Positions 49,395 through 57,394 of a stretch of DNA of 64,000 nucleotides are shown here, piece after piece. The notes under the pieces were generated by a model. It did no database searches and was not told the DNA's origin. It worked only from the letters and a program-made list of their open reading frames with translations. Every line of letters starts with the position of its first letter. The first letter of the stretch is position 1. The position numbers and the translations under genes were made by a program. Source of the DNA: an uncultured Rhizobium sp. (GTDB lineage Bacteria; Pseudomonadota; Alphaproteobacteria; Rhizobiales; Rhizobiaceae); assembly GCA_945952415.1 (NCBI GenBank), contig CAMFIF010000002.1:248001-312000 (forward strand), read 5' to 3'.

Positions 49395-49423
49395 AAGACG
49401 GCCGCCCCTTCGGCGGCCGTCTT
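49395..49423. terminator. Bidirectional terminator between DUF2147 and yjhQ-like genes
   Basis: Stem AAGACGGCCGCC/GGCGGCCGTCTT, 12 bp, loop CCTTC; 25 bases after the DUF2147 stop codon and 12 from the yjhQ-like stop codon. Confidence 0.85.
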
Positions 49424-49434
49424 CAGTCGTACCG

Positions 49435-49935
49435 TCAGGTCGTGTCGAAGCCCTCGTGAAAGGTCACGACGCCGCGGGGCATTTCCGCATCGCCGAGACG
49501 CAGGCACTGGAAATAAACTGGCGGCACGCCGCGCAGCGAGAGCGCCGGATCGGTCCGAAAGCCGAAGCGTCGGTAGTAGGCGGGATCGCCGAGCAGCACG
49601 CAGCCGCCCGCCCCTTCCAGGCGCAGGAGGCCGAGCCCCTTTCGGATGAGCGCCGAGCCGACGCCCTTGCGCTGGGCCGACGGCCGCACGGAAACCGGCC
49701 CCAACCCGAACCATCCGCAGGCCTCGCCGTCAATCCGGACGGGCGAGAAGGCCACGTGGCCGACAAGGCCCGCCTCGTCTTCCGCGACCAGGGAGAGATG
49801 CAACGCGCCAGCCCGGCGCAGGGCATCGATGATGGCGGGCTCGGTGCCGCTCGCAAAGGGCATGCCCGTAAAGGCGATGGACGTCAGGGTGCGTATGGCC
49901 GACGCATCCGTCGGCATTTCCGGCCTGATCCGCAT
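49435..49935 (-). CDS. YjhQ-like GNAT acetyltransferase, partner of YjhX
   Basis: A 166-residue GNAT N-acetyltransferase: MRIRPEMPTDASAIRTLTSIAF, LVGHVAFSPVRI and the acyl-CoA loop PSAQRKGVGSALIRKGL (V-x-P-x-x-Q-x-x-G-x-G), then LLGDPAYYRRFGF. The last motif is that of YhbS/YjhQ-type proteins. Directly upstream on the same strand is a yjhX gene; in E. coli yjhX-yjhQ form a toxin-antitoxin pair in which YjhQ is the antitoxin. ATG 49935 has AAAGGAG 6 bases upstream. Confidence 0.82.
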   Translation of the reverse strand: MRIRPEMPTDASAIRTLTSIAFTGMPFASGTEPAIIDALRRAGALHLSLVAEDEAGLVGHVAFSPVRIDGEACGWFGLGPVSVRPSAQRKGVGSALIRKGLGLLRLEGAGGCVLLGDPAYYRRFGFRTDPALSLRGVPPVYFQCLRLGDAEMPRGVVTFHEGFDTT

Positions 49936-49962
49936 GGGATCTCCTTTCCTGATGGGGTCGAT

Positions 49963-49985
49963 GGCCCGCCGGAATGCGGCGGGCC
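49963..49985 (-). promoter_or_regulatory. Intercistronic hairpin between yjhX and the yjhQ-like gene
   Basis: Perfect 9-bp stem GGCCCGCCG/CGGCGGGCC with loop GAATG in the 65-base gap. No T-run on the minus strand, so it may slow or stabilise rather than end transcription. Confidence 0.5.
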
Positions 49986-50000
49986 TTGTGCGGCGGGAGT

Positions 50001-50258
50001 TCATCGGTTGTCTGCCTGCGCGCGCACGCTGCGCCTGCCCTTTTCCGAAATGCGGTAGGGGCTCGACTCGCGGGATTCGATCAGACGCTTGCGGCGCAGG
50101 CGCTGGAAAACGTCCAGCGTGCAGTCGCTCAGCACGAAGCCGTCGCGGGTAAAGCAGAAGACACGGAGGATGCGGCCATTGTCGCCGCGTTCATGGCGGA
50201 TCACGCCGCCCTGCGCGAGTGCGTGCAGCACACGCTGTTCCAAACGGGAAATGTTCAT
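50001..50258 (-). CDS. yjhX: YjhX family toxin (UPF0386)
   Basis: An 85-residue protein matching UPF0386/YjhX along its full length: [70 protein letters not shown]. coli YjhX is a toxin thought to act on topoisomerase I; here that is inferred from similarity. It precedes the acetyltransferase antitoxin gene. Conserved Cys in DCTLDVF retained. Confidence 0.92.
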   Translation of the reverse strand: MNISRLEQRVLHALAQGGVIRHERGDNGRILRVFCFTRDGFVLSDCTLDVFQRLRRKRLIESRESSPYRISEKGRRSVRAQADNR

Positions 50259-50426
50259 GGGTAACCTGTAACTGAACCACAGTCAGGCATGGCTAAAGGC
50301 CGGGCGTCAGCCCGGGTTTCACCCTGCCGGATGGTCCCGATCAGCGATCAGGACGATCAATGGCGCGATACAAGCTCCAACATAAACCATCTCCACGGGT
50401 CGTTCGTGAGGTAGCAAGAATTAAGC

Positions 50427-50460
50427 GGAGCCGTCCGGCCTGTCAAACCGGCACGGCTCC
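50427..50460 (-). terminator. Hairpin after the glutathione transferase gene
   Basis: GGAGCCGT (50427-50434) and ACGGCTCC (50453-50460), extended by CCGG/CCGG with a one-base bulge, 19 bases past the GST stop codon. On the minus strand TTAATTCTT follows shortly after. Confidence 0.55.
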
Positions 50461-50478
50461 CGAAAATGCGGGGGTGCC

Positions 50479-51183
50479 TCAGTCGCGGGCGCGCTGGCCG
50501 AAAAGCACGGCCTGGGCATCCTTGTCCTTCGAAAGATCGGCCGCGCGGGCGCGCTCCTCCTTGCCCACCTCGATGCCGCGCTTGACGGCAGGGCGGGCCA
50601 TCACGGCATCGAACCAGCGCTTCAGATGGGGGAAATCGGCAAGATCCTGGCCCTGTCGCTCATAGGGGATGATCCAGCCGATGCAGGCCATGTCGGCGAT
50701 CGTATAGTCGCCAGCAAGAAACTCCCGATCGGCGAGCCGCTTGTTCATGACTCCGTAGAGCCGGTTGCATTCGTTCGTGTAGCGGTCGATGCCGTACTGG
50801 ATCTTTTCCGGAGCATATTGGCGGAAGTGATGGGCCTGGCCGGCCATGGGTCCAAGCCCGCCCACCTGCCAGAACAGCCATTCTTCCGTGGCCACCCGGG
50901 CGCGCTCCTCCTGCGGGTAGAAGCGGCCGGACTTGCGGCCGAGATATTGCAGGATGGCGCCGGATTCGAAGACAGAGATCGGCTCCCCGCCCGGGCCATC
51001 CGGATCGACGATAGCGGGCATGCGGTTGTTCGGCGCAATCCTCAGGAAATCCGGCGCGAACTGCTCGCCCTTGCCGATGTTGATGTAACGCACATTGTAG
51101 GGATGCCCGAGCTCTTCGAGCATGATGGTGATTTTCCAGCCATTCGGCGTCGGCCAGTAATAGAGATCGATGGGGGTGGTCAT
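50479..51183 (-). CDS. Glutathione S-transferase, YghU/YfcG-like
   Basis: A 234-residue thioredoxin-fold GST. The N-terminal part LYYWPTPNGWKITIMLEELGHPY, with threonine-proline-asparagine in place of a cysteine/serine, and NNRMPAIVDPDGPGGEPISVFESGAILQYLG match the nu-class proteins YfcG and YghU, which bind two glutathiones and reduce disulphides. The helical C-domain (about 95-220) follows. Role likely in thiol redox balance. ATG 51183 precedes MTTPIDLYYW; CAAGGAGAG lies upstream. Confidence 0.92.
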   Translation of the reverse strand: MTTPIDLYYWPTPNGWKITIMLEELGHPYNVRYINIGKGEQFAPDFLRIAPNNRMPAIVDPDGPGGEPISVFESGAILQYLGRKSGRFYPQEERARVATEEWLFWQVGGLGPMAGQAHHFRQYAPEKIQYGIDRYTNECNRLYGVMNKRLADREFLAGDYTIADMACIGWIIPYERQGQDLADFPHLKRWFDAVMARPAVKRGIEVGKEERARAADLSKDKDAQAVLFGQRARD

Positions 51184-51371
51184 GCGGCTCTCCTTGTCGT
51201 GCGTTCGGGGTCGGGCCCCGGCGGGGCAAAATCGCGTCAGTCTCTCATGGAAATAGAGGCTTGCCGCCCCCTCATCAAGCTGAACCGAAAATGAACCGCG
51301 ATCTCAGGGCCCGTTCAGCCCGCTTGGGCCACTATGGCCATCAACAACACATGCCATCAGGGGTTCGCATC

Positions 51372-51536
51372 ATGTTGGTTCTCGCTCGCCGGTTCACCAT
51401 TCTCTTCCTGGGCTCGGCCCTCTTCGCCTTCGCCATGCTCACCGCCATCGAACAGAACCGCGCCGAAGCCAATCGCTACCAGCCGCTTGCCTATTGCAGC
51501 ACGGTTTCCGGATACAAGTGCGTTTCCTCGCTCTGA
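51372..51536 (+). CDS. Small hypothetical exported or membrane protein
   Basis: A 54-residue protein with one hydrophobic segment (FTILFLGSALFAFAMLTAIEQ) and a short tail with two cysteines (YCSTVSGYKCVSSL). It could be a signal peptide with a tiny mature part or a single-span protein. CAGGGG upstream is a weak ribosome-binding site; an ATG seven codons earlier (51351) is an alternative. No family recognised. Confidence 0.45.
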   Translation: MLVLARRFTILFLGSALFAFAMLTAIEQNRAEANRYQPLAYCSTVSGYKCVSSL

Positions 51537-51613
51537 TCTCGGCGGAAACGGGGATAGGCCCGCTTCGGTGGATCTGTCGTTTGCGTGTCAGACTGGCCGA
51601 TCTATAATGGCGC

Positions 51614-53116
51614 ATGGAAAAACGAATCTCTTCCCCTCTGGCTCCCGCCTTCGTCTCGCCGCCGCTTCAGGCCCCCCAGGAATTCACCGATGCCAAAGCC
51701 GCGGTGGACGCGCTGATTGCGCTTTACGAGCGCAATACCAGCTTCCTCACCGACGCCTTCCAGCGCCTTGGCAAGGGCGACCCGGTGCTTGGCCGCTACC
51801 GCGCCACCTATCCGCAGGTGGCGATCGAAACCGCAAGTTTCGGCCATGTGGATACGCGCCTTTCCTACGGCCATGTGACGGCGCCGGGCGTCTATACGAC
51901 GACGGTCACGCGGCCGCGGCTTTTCCGCCATTATCTTGAGGAGCAGCTTTCGCTTCTGATGCGCAACCACCATGTGCCGGTGGTGGTTTCGGAATCCTCG
52001 ACGCCCATACCGCTGCATTTCGCCTTCGGTGAGGGCGCGCATGTGGAGGCCGAGGCCTCCTCGCTCAGCGACCTGCCCTTGCGCGACATCTTCGATGCGC
52101 CGGATCTGTCCACCACCGATGACGAGATCGCCAACGGCGATTACATCCCGCCGCCGGGCGAGCCCTCTCCCCTCGCCCCCTTCACCGCGCAGCGCATCGA
52201 TTATTCGCTGGCACGGCTTTCGCACTATACGGCGACCTCGGCGGAGCATTTCCAGAATTTCGTGCTCTTCACGAACTACCAGTTCTATGTGGACGAGTTC
52301 TGCGCCTGGGCACGGGACCTGATGGCCAAGGGCGGCGATGGCTATACGGCCTTCGTGGAGCCCGGCAACATCACCACGTCTGCCGGGCATGCGGAGCCGG
52401 ATGTGCCGGGCGTTCTCGCCCGCCTGCCGCAAATGCCGGCCTATCACCTGAAGCGCAAGGGCCATGCGGGCATCACGCTCGTCAATATCGGCGTCGGGCC
52501 CTCGAATGCCAAGACGATCACCGATCATATTGCCGTTCTCAGGCCCCATGCCTGGCTGATGCTCGGCCATTGCGCCGGCCTGCGCAACAGCCAGCGGCTC
52601 GGCGATTATGTGCTCGCCCATGCCTATATGCGCGAGGACCATGTGCTGGATGACGACCTGCCGGTCTGGGTGCCGATCCCGGCGCTCGCCGAAGTGCAGC
52701 TTGCGCTCGAGGATGCGGTGGAGGAAATCACCGGTTACGAGGGCTATGAGCTGAAGCGCATCATGCGCACGGGCACCGTCGCCACCATCGACAACCGCAA
52801 TTGGGAGTTGCGCGACCAGCGCGGCCCGGTGAAGCGGCTATCCCAGGCGCGCGCCGTGGCGCTCGACATGGAATCGGCCACCATCGCCGCCAACGGCTTC
52901 CGCTTCCGCGTGCCCTATGGCACGCTGCTCTGCGTATCCGACAAGCCGCTGCATGGCGAACTGAAGCTGCCCGGCATGGCCACCGCCTTCTATCGCACAC
53001 AGGTGGCGCAACACCTCCAGATCGGTATCCGCGCCGTCCAGAAACTCGCTGCCATGCCGCCGGAAAAGCTCCATTCCCGCAAGCTCCGGAGCTTCTTCGA
53101 GACCGCATTTCAGTGA
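51614..53116 (+). CDS. amn: AMP nucleosidase
   Basis: A 500-residue enzyme that splits AMP into adenine and ribose 5-phosphate. The N-terminal regulatory half (about 1-250) is followed by a nucleoside phosphorylase-like half with NIGVGPSNAKTITDHIAVLRPHAWLMLGHCAGLR, DYVLAHAYMREDHVLDDDLP and ALDMESATIAANGFRFRVPYGTLLCVSDKPLHGE. Length and blocks match Amn. It likely buffers the AMP pool. ATG 51614 lacks a clear ribosome-binding site. Confidence 0.96.
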   Translation: MEKRISSPLAPAFVSPPLQAPQEFTDAKAAVDALIALYERNTSFLTDAFQRLGKGDPVLGRYRATYPQVAIETASFGHVDTRLSYGHVTAPGVYTTTVTRPRLFRHYLEEQLSLLMRNHHVPVVVSESSTPIPLHFAFGEGAHVEAEASSLSDLPLRDIFDAPDLSTTDDEIANGDYIPPPGEPSPLAPFTAQRIDYSLARLSHYTATSAEHFQNFVLFTNYQFYVDEFCAWARDLMAKGGDGYTAFVEPGNITTSAGHAEPDVPGVLARLPQMPAYHLKRKGHAGITLVNIGVGPSNAKTITDHIAVLRPHAWLMLGHCAGLRNSQRLGDYVLAHAYMREDHVLDDDLPVWVPIPALAEVQLALEDAVEEITGYEGYELKRIMRTGTVATIDNRNWELRDQRGPVKRLSQARAVALDMESATIAANGFRFRVPYGTLLCVSDKPLHGELKLPGMATAFYRTQVAQHLQIGIRAVQKLAAMPPEKLHSRKLRSFFETAFQ

Positions 53117-53176
53117 TATTGCATATGTAGCGTGCCAGTGCTATGCTGGCGCCAGGATGCAAAACTGAGGCTCCCG

Positions 53177-53377
53177 ATGGGAAAGAGTGCCAGCACAGGG
53201 GCAGCGATAAAGCCAAAAGCGCCCGAACCGCCAGCGGTTGGGGAGCTTTCGGCTGTCAACCAGGAGCGTTTGCGCCGTAAGGCAGCGCTCAACCGTCTGT
53301 GGGGCATCGGGTGGGAGGGCGATCTCGAGTCCATGCGGCTGGGGGACCCCGATCAAAGGCCCAATGATCGTCGTTGA
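53177..53377 (+). CDS. VapB-like antitoxin 1
   Basis: A 66-residue protein, lysine- and proline-rich at the start, with the C-terminal motif LNRLWGIGWEGDLESMRLGD that also occurs in the antitoxin at 53829-54026 (MHGIGWEGDLEEMR). This GIGWEGDL tail is the toxin-binding end of rhizobial VapB proteins. The usual N-terminal VSIELD-type DNA-binding strand is missing. It overlaps the vapC1 start by 14 bases. Small repeat GCCAG-N7-CTGGC at 53134-53150 lies upstream and may be an operator. Confidence 0.75.
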   Translation: MGKSASTGAAIKPKAPEPPAVGELSAVNQERLRRKAALNRLWGIGWEGDLESMRLGDPDQRPNDRR

Positions 53378-53750
53378 CAGCTCCGTCTGGATCGGCTGGT
53401 TTCTTCGGCATTCCCACAAGGAGGTGGAGAAGCTGCGGACGGCGGATCCGATGGATATCATCGTCCCCGATCTCGTCCTTACCGAGGTGCTTCAGGGCGC
53501 CCGGACCGAAAGAGAAGCCGGGATCATTGCGAAGGAGCTTTCGATTTTCGGCGCACGGAGCATCTCGTCGCCCACCCTCGCCGTGAAGGCCGCGGAAAAC
53601 TATCGGATGCTCCGCCGAAGGGGCATCACCATCCGCAAGACGATCGATCTCATCATCGGGACCTTCTGCATCGAGAACGGCTTTGCGCTGCTGCACATCG
53701 ACCGGGATTTTCATCCCATGGCGGACCATCTGGGTCTGGCGCTCGCCTAA
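53364..53750 (+). CDS. VapC ribonuclease toxin 1 (PIN domain)
   Basis: A 128-residue PIN-domain endoribonuclease with D5 (MIVVDSSVWI), E41 (VLTEVLQG), and acidic residues in TIDLIIGTFC and LLHIDRDF near the C-terminus. This is the usual VapC set, so it should be active, cutting RNA unless bound by VapB. The last ~63 residues are nearly identical to those of VapC 2 (54038-54427); the first half differs. ATG 53364 gives this family's normal length. Confidence 0.9.
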   Translation: MIVVDSSVWIGWFLRHSHKEVEKLRTADPMDIIVPDLVLTEVLQGARTEREAGIIAKELSIFGARSISSPTLAVKAAENYRMLRRRGITIRKTIDLIIGTFCIENGFALLHIDRDFHPMADHLGLALA

Positions 53751-53828
53751 AGCGCCTGAGCTCGCGAGGCGACGGTTGCCACGTCTCGCATATTAGCCTA
53801 TCTTCACATTAATCATGGAGATGATGCG

Positions 53829-54026
53829 ATGCGCGTGAGCATTGAACTGGACCAGAAGGCAGTGGAAGAGCTTCGCACCTTTGCCGAAGGCAGCAGTGCG
53901 GAAGAGCAGGTTGCCGCCGCGCTGGCGGACTGGCTGCGCATCAAGCGTCAGCGCAGGGCATTCGATAATATGCATGGTATCGGTTGGGAAGGCGATCTCG
54001 AAGAGATGCGCAATAACTGGTCCTAG
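53829..54026 (+). CDS. VapB antitoxin 2
   Basis: A 65-residue antitoxin with a typical N-terminal MRVSIELDQKAVEELRTFAEG, a helix, and the C-terminal NMHGIGWEGDLEEMRNNWS, the toxin-binding motif shared with antitoxin 1. vapC2 begins 11 bases after its stop codon. ATG follows a GGAG at 53817-53820. A partly palindromic GC-rich segment at 53761-53790, after vapC1, may be a terminator of that unit or an operator of this one. Confidence 0.88.
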   Translation: MRVSIELDQKAVEELRTFAEGSSAEEQVAAALADWLRIKRQRRAFDNMHGIGWEGDLEEMRNNWS

Positions 54027-54037
54027 AAACCAGCACC

Positions 54038-54427
54038 ATGATCGTTGTCGACAGCTCTGTCTGGATTGCGAAATTTCGGGGGCGTTCCTGCCGCGAAGTC
54101 AGTCTCCTGGCTGATCTGATCGATGATGGAACCCTGCTTTTGGGGGATGCTATTCTGCTGGAATTGCTTCAGGGCGTCCGAAGTGAACTGGAACAACGCA
54201 CACTTTTCAACGATCTTACAGCCTTTGATGTAAAGCACATGCTCTCCCCCACCCTCGCCGTGAAGGCGGCGGAAAACTATCGCGCGCTCCGCCGAAGAGG
54301 GATCACCATTCGCAAGACGATCGATCTCATCATCGGCACGTTCTGCATCGAGAACGGCTTTGCGCTGCTGCACATGGACCGGGATTTTCATCCGATGGCG
54401 GACCATCTGGGTCTGGCGCTCGCCTGA
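54038..54427 (+). CDS. VapC ribonuclease toxin 2 (PIN domain)
   Basis: A 129-residue PIN protein with D5 (MIVVDSSVWI), E42 (LELLQG) and the same C-terminal acidic set as VapC 1. From SPTLAVKAAENYR to the end the two toxins differ at two of about 60 residues, while residues 11-63 are clearly different. The shared start MIVVDSSVWI is identical. The pair is therefore mosaic. It should be held inactive by VapB 2. Confidence 0.9.
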   Translation: MIVVDSSVWIAKFRGRSCREVSLLADLIDDGTLLLGDAILLELLQGVRSELEQRTLFNDLTAFDVKHMLSPTLAVKAAENYRALRRRGITIRKTIDLIIGTFCIENGFALLHMDRDFHPMADHLGLALA

Positions 54428-54453
54428 CCGGCCCCTGATGGTCCAGGGGCCGG
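54428..54453. terminator. Hairpin between vapC2 and the aminotransferase gene
   Basis: Perfect 10-bp stem CCGGCCCCTG/CAGGGGCCGG, loop ATGGTC, starting right after the vapC2 stop codon; convergent position. No T-run. Confidence 0.65.
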
Positions 54454-54466
54454 CCGGAGCGGCGGT

Positions 54467-55840
54467 TCAGCGCGGCATGGTATCGCGCAGGTGGTCGAGG
54501 CCGGCGCGGAGCTTGGTGACCAGCTCGTCGATCTCGGCGCGGGTGATGACCAGCGGCGGGGAGGCCAGCATGCGGTCGTTGGTGGCGCGCAGCACGAGGC
54601 CGTTTTCGAGGCAGTGGTTGCGCACGACGACGCCTGCATCCTCCGGTTTTTCATAGCGGCGGCGGGTCGTCTTGTCGGCGGCAAGCTGGAGGCCGCCCAT
54701 CAGGCCGACGCTTTCGGCCTGGCCGACCACCTCGTGATCCTCAAGGCTCTTCCAGGCGGCGGCGAAATAGGGGCCGACATCGTCATGCACCCGTTCCACC
54801 AGCTTCTCCTCCTCGATGATCCGCAGGTTTTCGAGCGCGGCCGCAGCGCAGACCGGATGGCCGGAATAGGTGAAGCCATGGTTGAAATCGCCCGCCTCGT
54901 TGATCAGCACGTCGGCGACGCGCTTGGAGACGATCACGCCGCCGATCGGCAGGTAGCCGGAGGAAAGACCCTTGGCGACGGGGCAAAGATCCGGCTCCAG
55001 CCCGTAATGCTGATGGCCGAACCAGGTGCCGAGACGGCCGAAACCGCAGATCACCTCGTCATTGACGAGCAGGACGTCATACTGCTTGCAGATGCGGGCG
55101 ACTTCCGGCCAGTAGGTGGACGGCGGAATGATGACGCCGCCGGCGCCCTGGATCGGCTCGGCCACGAAGGCGGCCACCTTGTCGGCGCCGAGTTCGAGGA
55201 TCTTGTCCTCCAGCTCGCGGGCCATCTTGAGACCGAATTCCTCGGGCGAAAGATCGCCCCCCTCCACATACCAGTAGGGCTGGCCGATATGGACGATTCC
55301 CGGGATCGGTAGGTCGCCCTGCTCATGCATCCACTTCATGCCGCCGAGCGAAGCGCCGGCGACGGTCGAGCCATGATAGCCATTGCGGCGGGAAATGATG
55401 ACCTTCTTTTCCGGATGGCCAAGCGTTTTCCAGTAGACGCGCGCCATGCGCAGCCAGGTATCATTGGCTTCCGAGCCGGAGCCGGTGAAGAACACGTGGC
55501 TGAAGCGCGGGCCGGCATGGGCGATGATCTTTTCGGCGAGCAGCGTTGCCGGCTCGGTCGTGGTGCCGAAGAAGGTGTTGTAATAGGGCAGCTCGTTCAT
55601 CTGGCGCACCACCGCATTGGTGATCTCCTGCCGGCCATAGCCGACATTCACGCACCAGAGGCCGGCAAAACCATCCAGATATTTCTTGCCGTGGTTGTCG
55701 AAAATGTGAACACCCTCAGCGCGCTGGATGATCCGGGTGCCGGAGGCATTCAGCTTCTTCATATCCGAAAACGGGTGCATGTGATGAGCGGCATCAATGG
55801 CACCAATGTTGGAACGAGCATGAGAGGCATTCAGGGGCAT
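54467..55840 (-). CDS. Class III aminotransferase (putrescine/omega-amino acid-pyruvate type)
   Basis: A 457-residue PLP enzyme of the omega-aminotransferase group: GSGSEANDTWLRMARVYW, GYHGSTVAGASLGGM, VNDEVICGFGRLGTWFG and the PLP lysine in CPVAKGLSSGYLPIGG. It resembles SpuC-like putrescine-pyruvate transaminases. It diverges from a glutamine synthetase-like gene, a pair often found in polyamine breakdown. ATG 55840 (MPLNASHARSNIG) has GGAGG 11 bases upstream; a TTG 6 codons earlier is possible. The exact substrate cannot be fixed. Confidence 0.9.
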   Translation of the reverse strand: MPLNASHARSNIGAIDAAHHMHPFSDMKKLNASGTRIIQRAEGVHIFDNHGKKYLDGFAGLWCVNVGYGRQEITNAVVRQMNELPYYNTFFGTTTEPATLLAEKIIAHAGPRFSHVFFTGSGSEANDTWLRMARVYWKTLGHPEKKVIISRRNGYHGSTVAGASLGGMKWMHEQGDLPIPGIVHIGQPYWYVEGGDLSPEEFGLKMARELEDKILELGADKVAAFVAEPIQGAGGVIIPPSTYWPEVARICKQYDVLLVNDEVICGFGRLGTWFGHQHYGLEPDLCPVAKGLSSGYLPIGGVIVSKRVADVLINEAGDFNHGFTYSGHPVCAAAALENLRIIEEEKLVERVHDDVGPYFAAAWKSLEDHEVVGQAESVGLMGGLQLAADKTTRRRYEKPEDAGVVVRNHCLENGLVLRATNDRMLASPPLVITRAEIDELVTKLRAGLDHLRDTMPR

Positions 55841-56032
55841 TTTCTGTTGGTCCTCCAAAAGGGGTGCATCGGGTGGCGTTTCCTGCCAGTTTCTGCCGAA
55901 TGACCCGTCTTGACTGTTGGGTGGGCTTAAGATTTACGCTGTGAGCATGTACTTTAGCAGTTGTTTTGACAAGAGAGCGAAAGTGCCAGGTACAGGGCAA
56001 ACCGTGAAAAGCTCTGAAAAGCGCAGGGGATC

Positions 56033-57394
56033 ATGAAGGAAAAGCAAGTTGGAAATGCCGTGAATGCCGCAGGCAGCGAAGTGCCGCGCCTGGAAATCCT
56101 GCTGGTCGGGATGAATGGAGATTTGAGGGGAAAACAACTTCCGCTTGAGGCTGCGAAGAAGGTCTGGAAGGGTGAGGTGCGCCTGCCCTCTTCCACCCAA
56201 TCGCTCGACATCTGGGGGGATGACAATGACGACCTGACGGGCCTTTCCCAGTCGGTGGGCGATCCGGACGGTCTTTGCGTGCCGGACAAGCGCACCCATG
56301 TTCCCCTGCCCTGGGCGCCGGAAGGCTCCAGCCAGGTGCTGGCCACCATGCATGACATGGACGGCCGCCCGATGTTTCTCGATCCCCGTGCGATACTTTC
56401 CAACGTGCTGGAAAGGTTCAAGAAAATTGGCCTGACGCCGGTCGTTGCCACCGAGCTCGAATTCTATGTGGTGGAGGGAGACTGGAACGAGACCGGCCGC
56501 CCCACGCCGCCCAAGGCGCTGCGCTACCGCGACGAGCCGAACGGCTTCCAGCTCTACGACATGCGGGCCGTGGATGCGCTCGACGATTACCTGCAGACGG
56601 TCCGGGCCTATGCCCGGGCAATGGAACTGCCGGCGGATGCAACCACTGCGGAATTCGGTCCGGGGCAGTTCGAGGTGAACCTCAACCACCGGCCGGATGC
56701 GCTCGCCGCGGCGGATGACTGCATCTATCTCAAGCGGGTGGTCGAGGAGGCGGCGCGCAAGCACGGCCTCAAGTCCACCTGCATGGCCAAGCCCTACGGG
56801 AATCACGCAGGCTCCGGCCTGCATGTGCATGCGAGCCTCATCAACGACAAGGGCGAGAATGTGCTGGATGCCAAGGGCGGCGATCCGGTGAAGCTCAAGC
56901 ATCTCTGCGGCGGCATGCTGAAAACCATGCGGGACGCGCAGCTGATTTTCGCGCCCTTTGCCAATTCCTACCGGCGGTTCCAGCCGAATTCCTTCGCGCC
57001 GGTCGATCTTACCTGGGGATTTGCCCATCGGGGTACGGCCATCCGCATTCCCGATGCCAACGGGCCGGCCGCCCGCGTGGAACACCGGGTGGCGGGCGCC
57101 GATGCCCATCCGCACCTGCTCCTCGCGGCAATCCTTGGCGGCATGCTCTACGGGCTTGAAAACGAGGTGGATCCCGGCGAGCCGGTAACGCCGGAAAGCG
57201 GACCGGACAATCCGGGCCGTCTTACCCATGATTTCCTGACGGCCGTCGAGGAATTCTGTGCCTCCCCCTTCATCGCCGATGTCTTCGGGGCCCGCTACCA
57301 GAAGCTTTACGGCGATACGAAACGCAAGGAGGCAATCACCTATCTGCGCACCGTCTCCGATTTCGATTACCAGACGTATCTGACACGGATCTAG
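56033..57394 (+). CDS. Glutamine synthetase family protein, possible gamma-glutamylputrescine synthetase
   Basis: A 453-residue ATP-dependent ligase of the glutamine synthetase family: VATELEFYVV (metal ligands), EFGPGQFEVN, the signature KPYGNHAGSGLHVHASL and NSYRRFQPNSFAPVDLTWG with VEHRVAGADAHPHLLLAAIL. No adenylylation-loop tyrosine is evident. Divergent from the transaminase gene, this suits PuuA-like glutamylation of putrescine or another amine. A true nitrogen-assimilating GlnA is less likely, since its NH4-site residues and context differ. Its stop codon shares the bases CTAG with the hicB stop codon. Confidence 0.85.
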   Translation: MKEKQVGNAVNAAGSEVPRLEILLVGMNGDLRGKQLPLEAAKKVWKGEVRLPSSTQSLDIWGDDNDDLTGLSQSVGDPDGLCVPDKRTHVPLPWAPEGSSQVLATMHDMDGRPMFLDPRAILSNVLERFKKIGLTPVVATELEFYVVEGDWNETGRPTPPKALRYRDEPNGFQLYDMRAVDALDDYLQTVRAYARAMELPADATTAEFGPGQFEVNLNHRPDALAAADDCIYLKRVVEEAARKHGLKSTCMAKPYGNHAGSGLHVHASLINDKGENVLDAKGGDPVKLKHLCGGMLKTMRDAQLIFAPFANSYRRFQPNSFAPVDLTWGFAHRGTAIRIPDANGPAARVEHRVAGADAHPHLLLAAILGGMLYGLENEVDPGEPVTPESGPDNPGRLTHDFLTAVEEFCASPFIADVFGARYQKLYGDTKRKEAITYLRTVSDFDYQTYLTRI

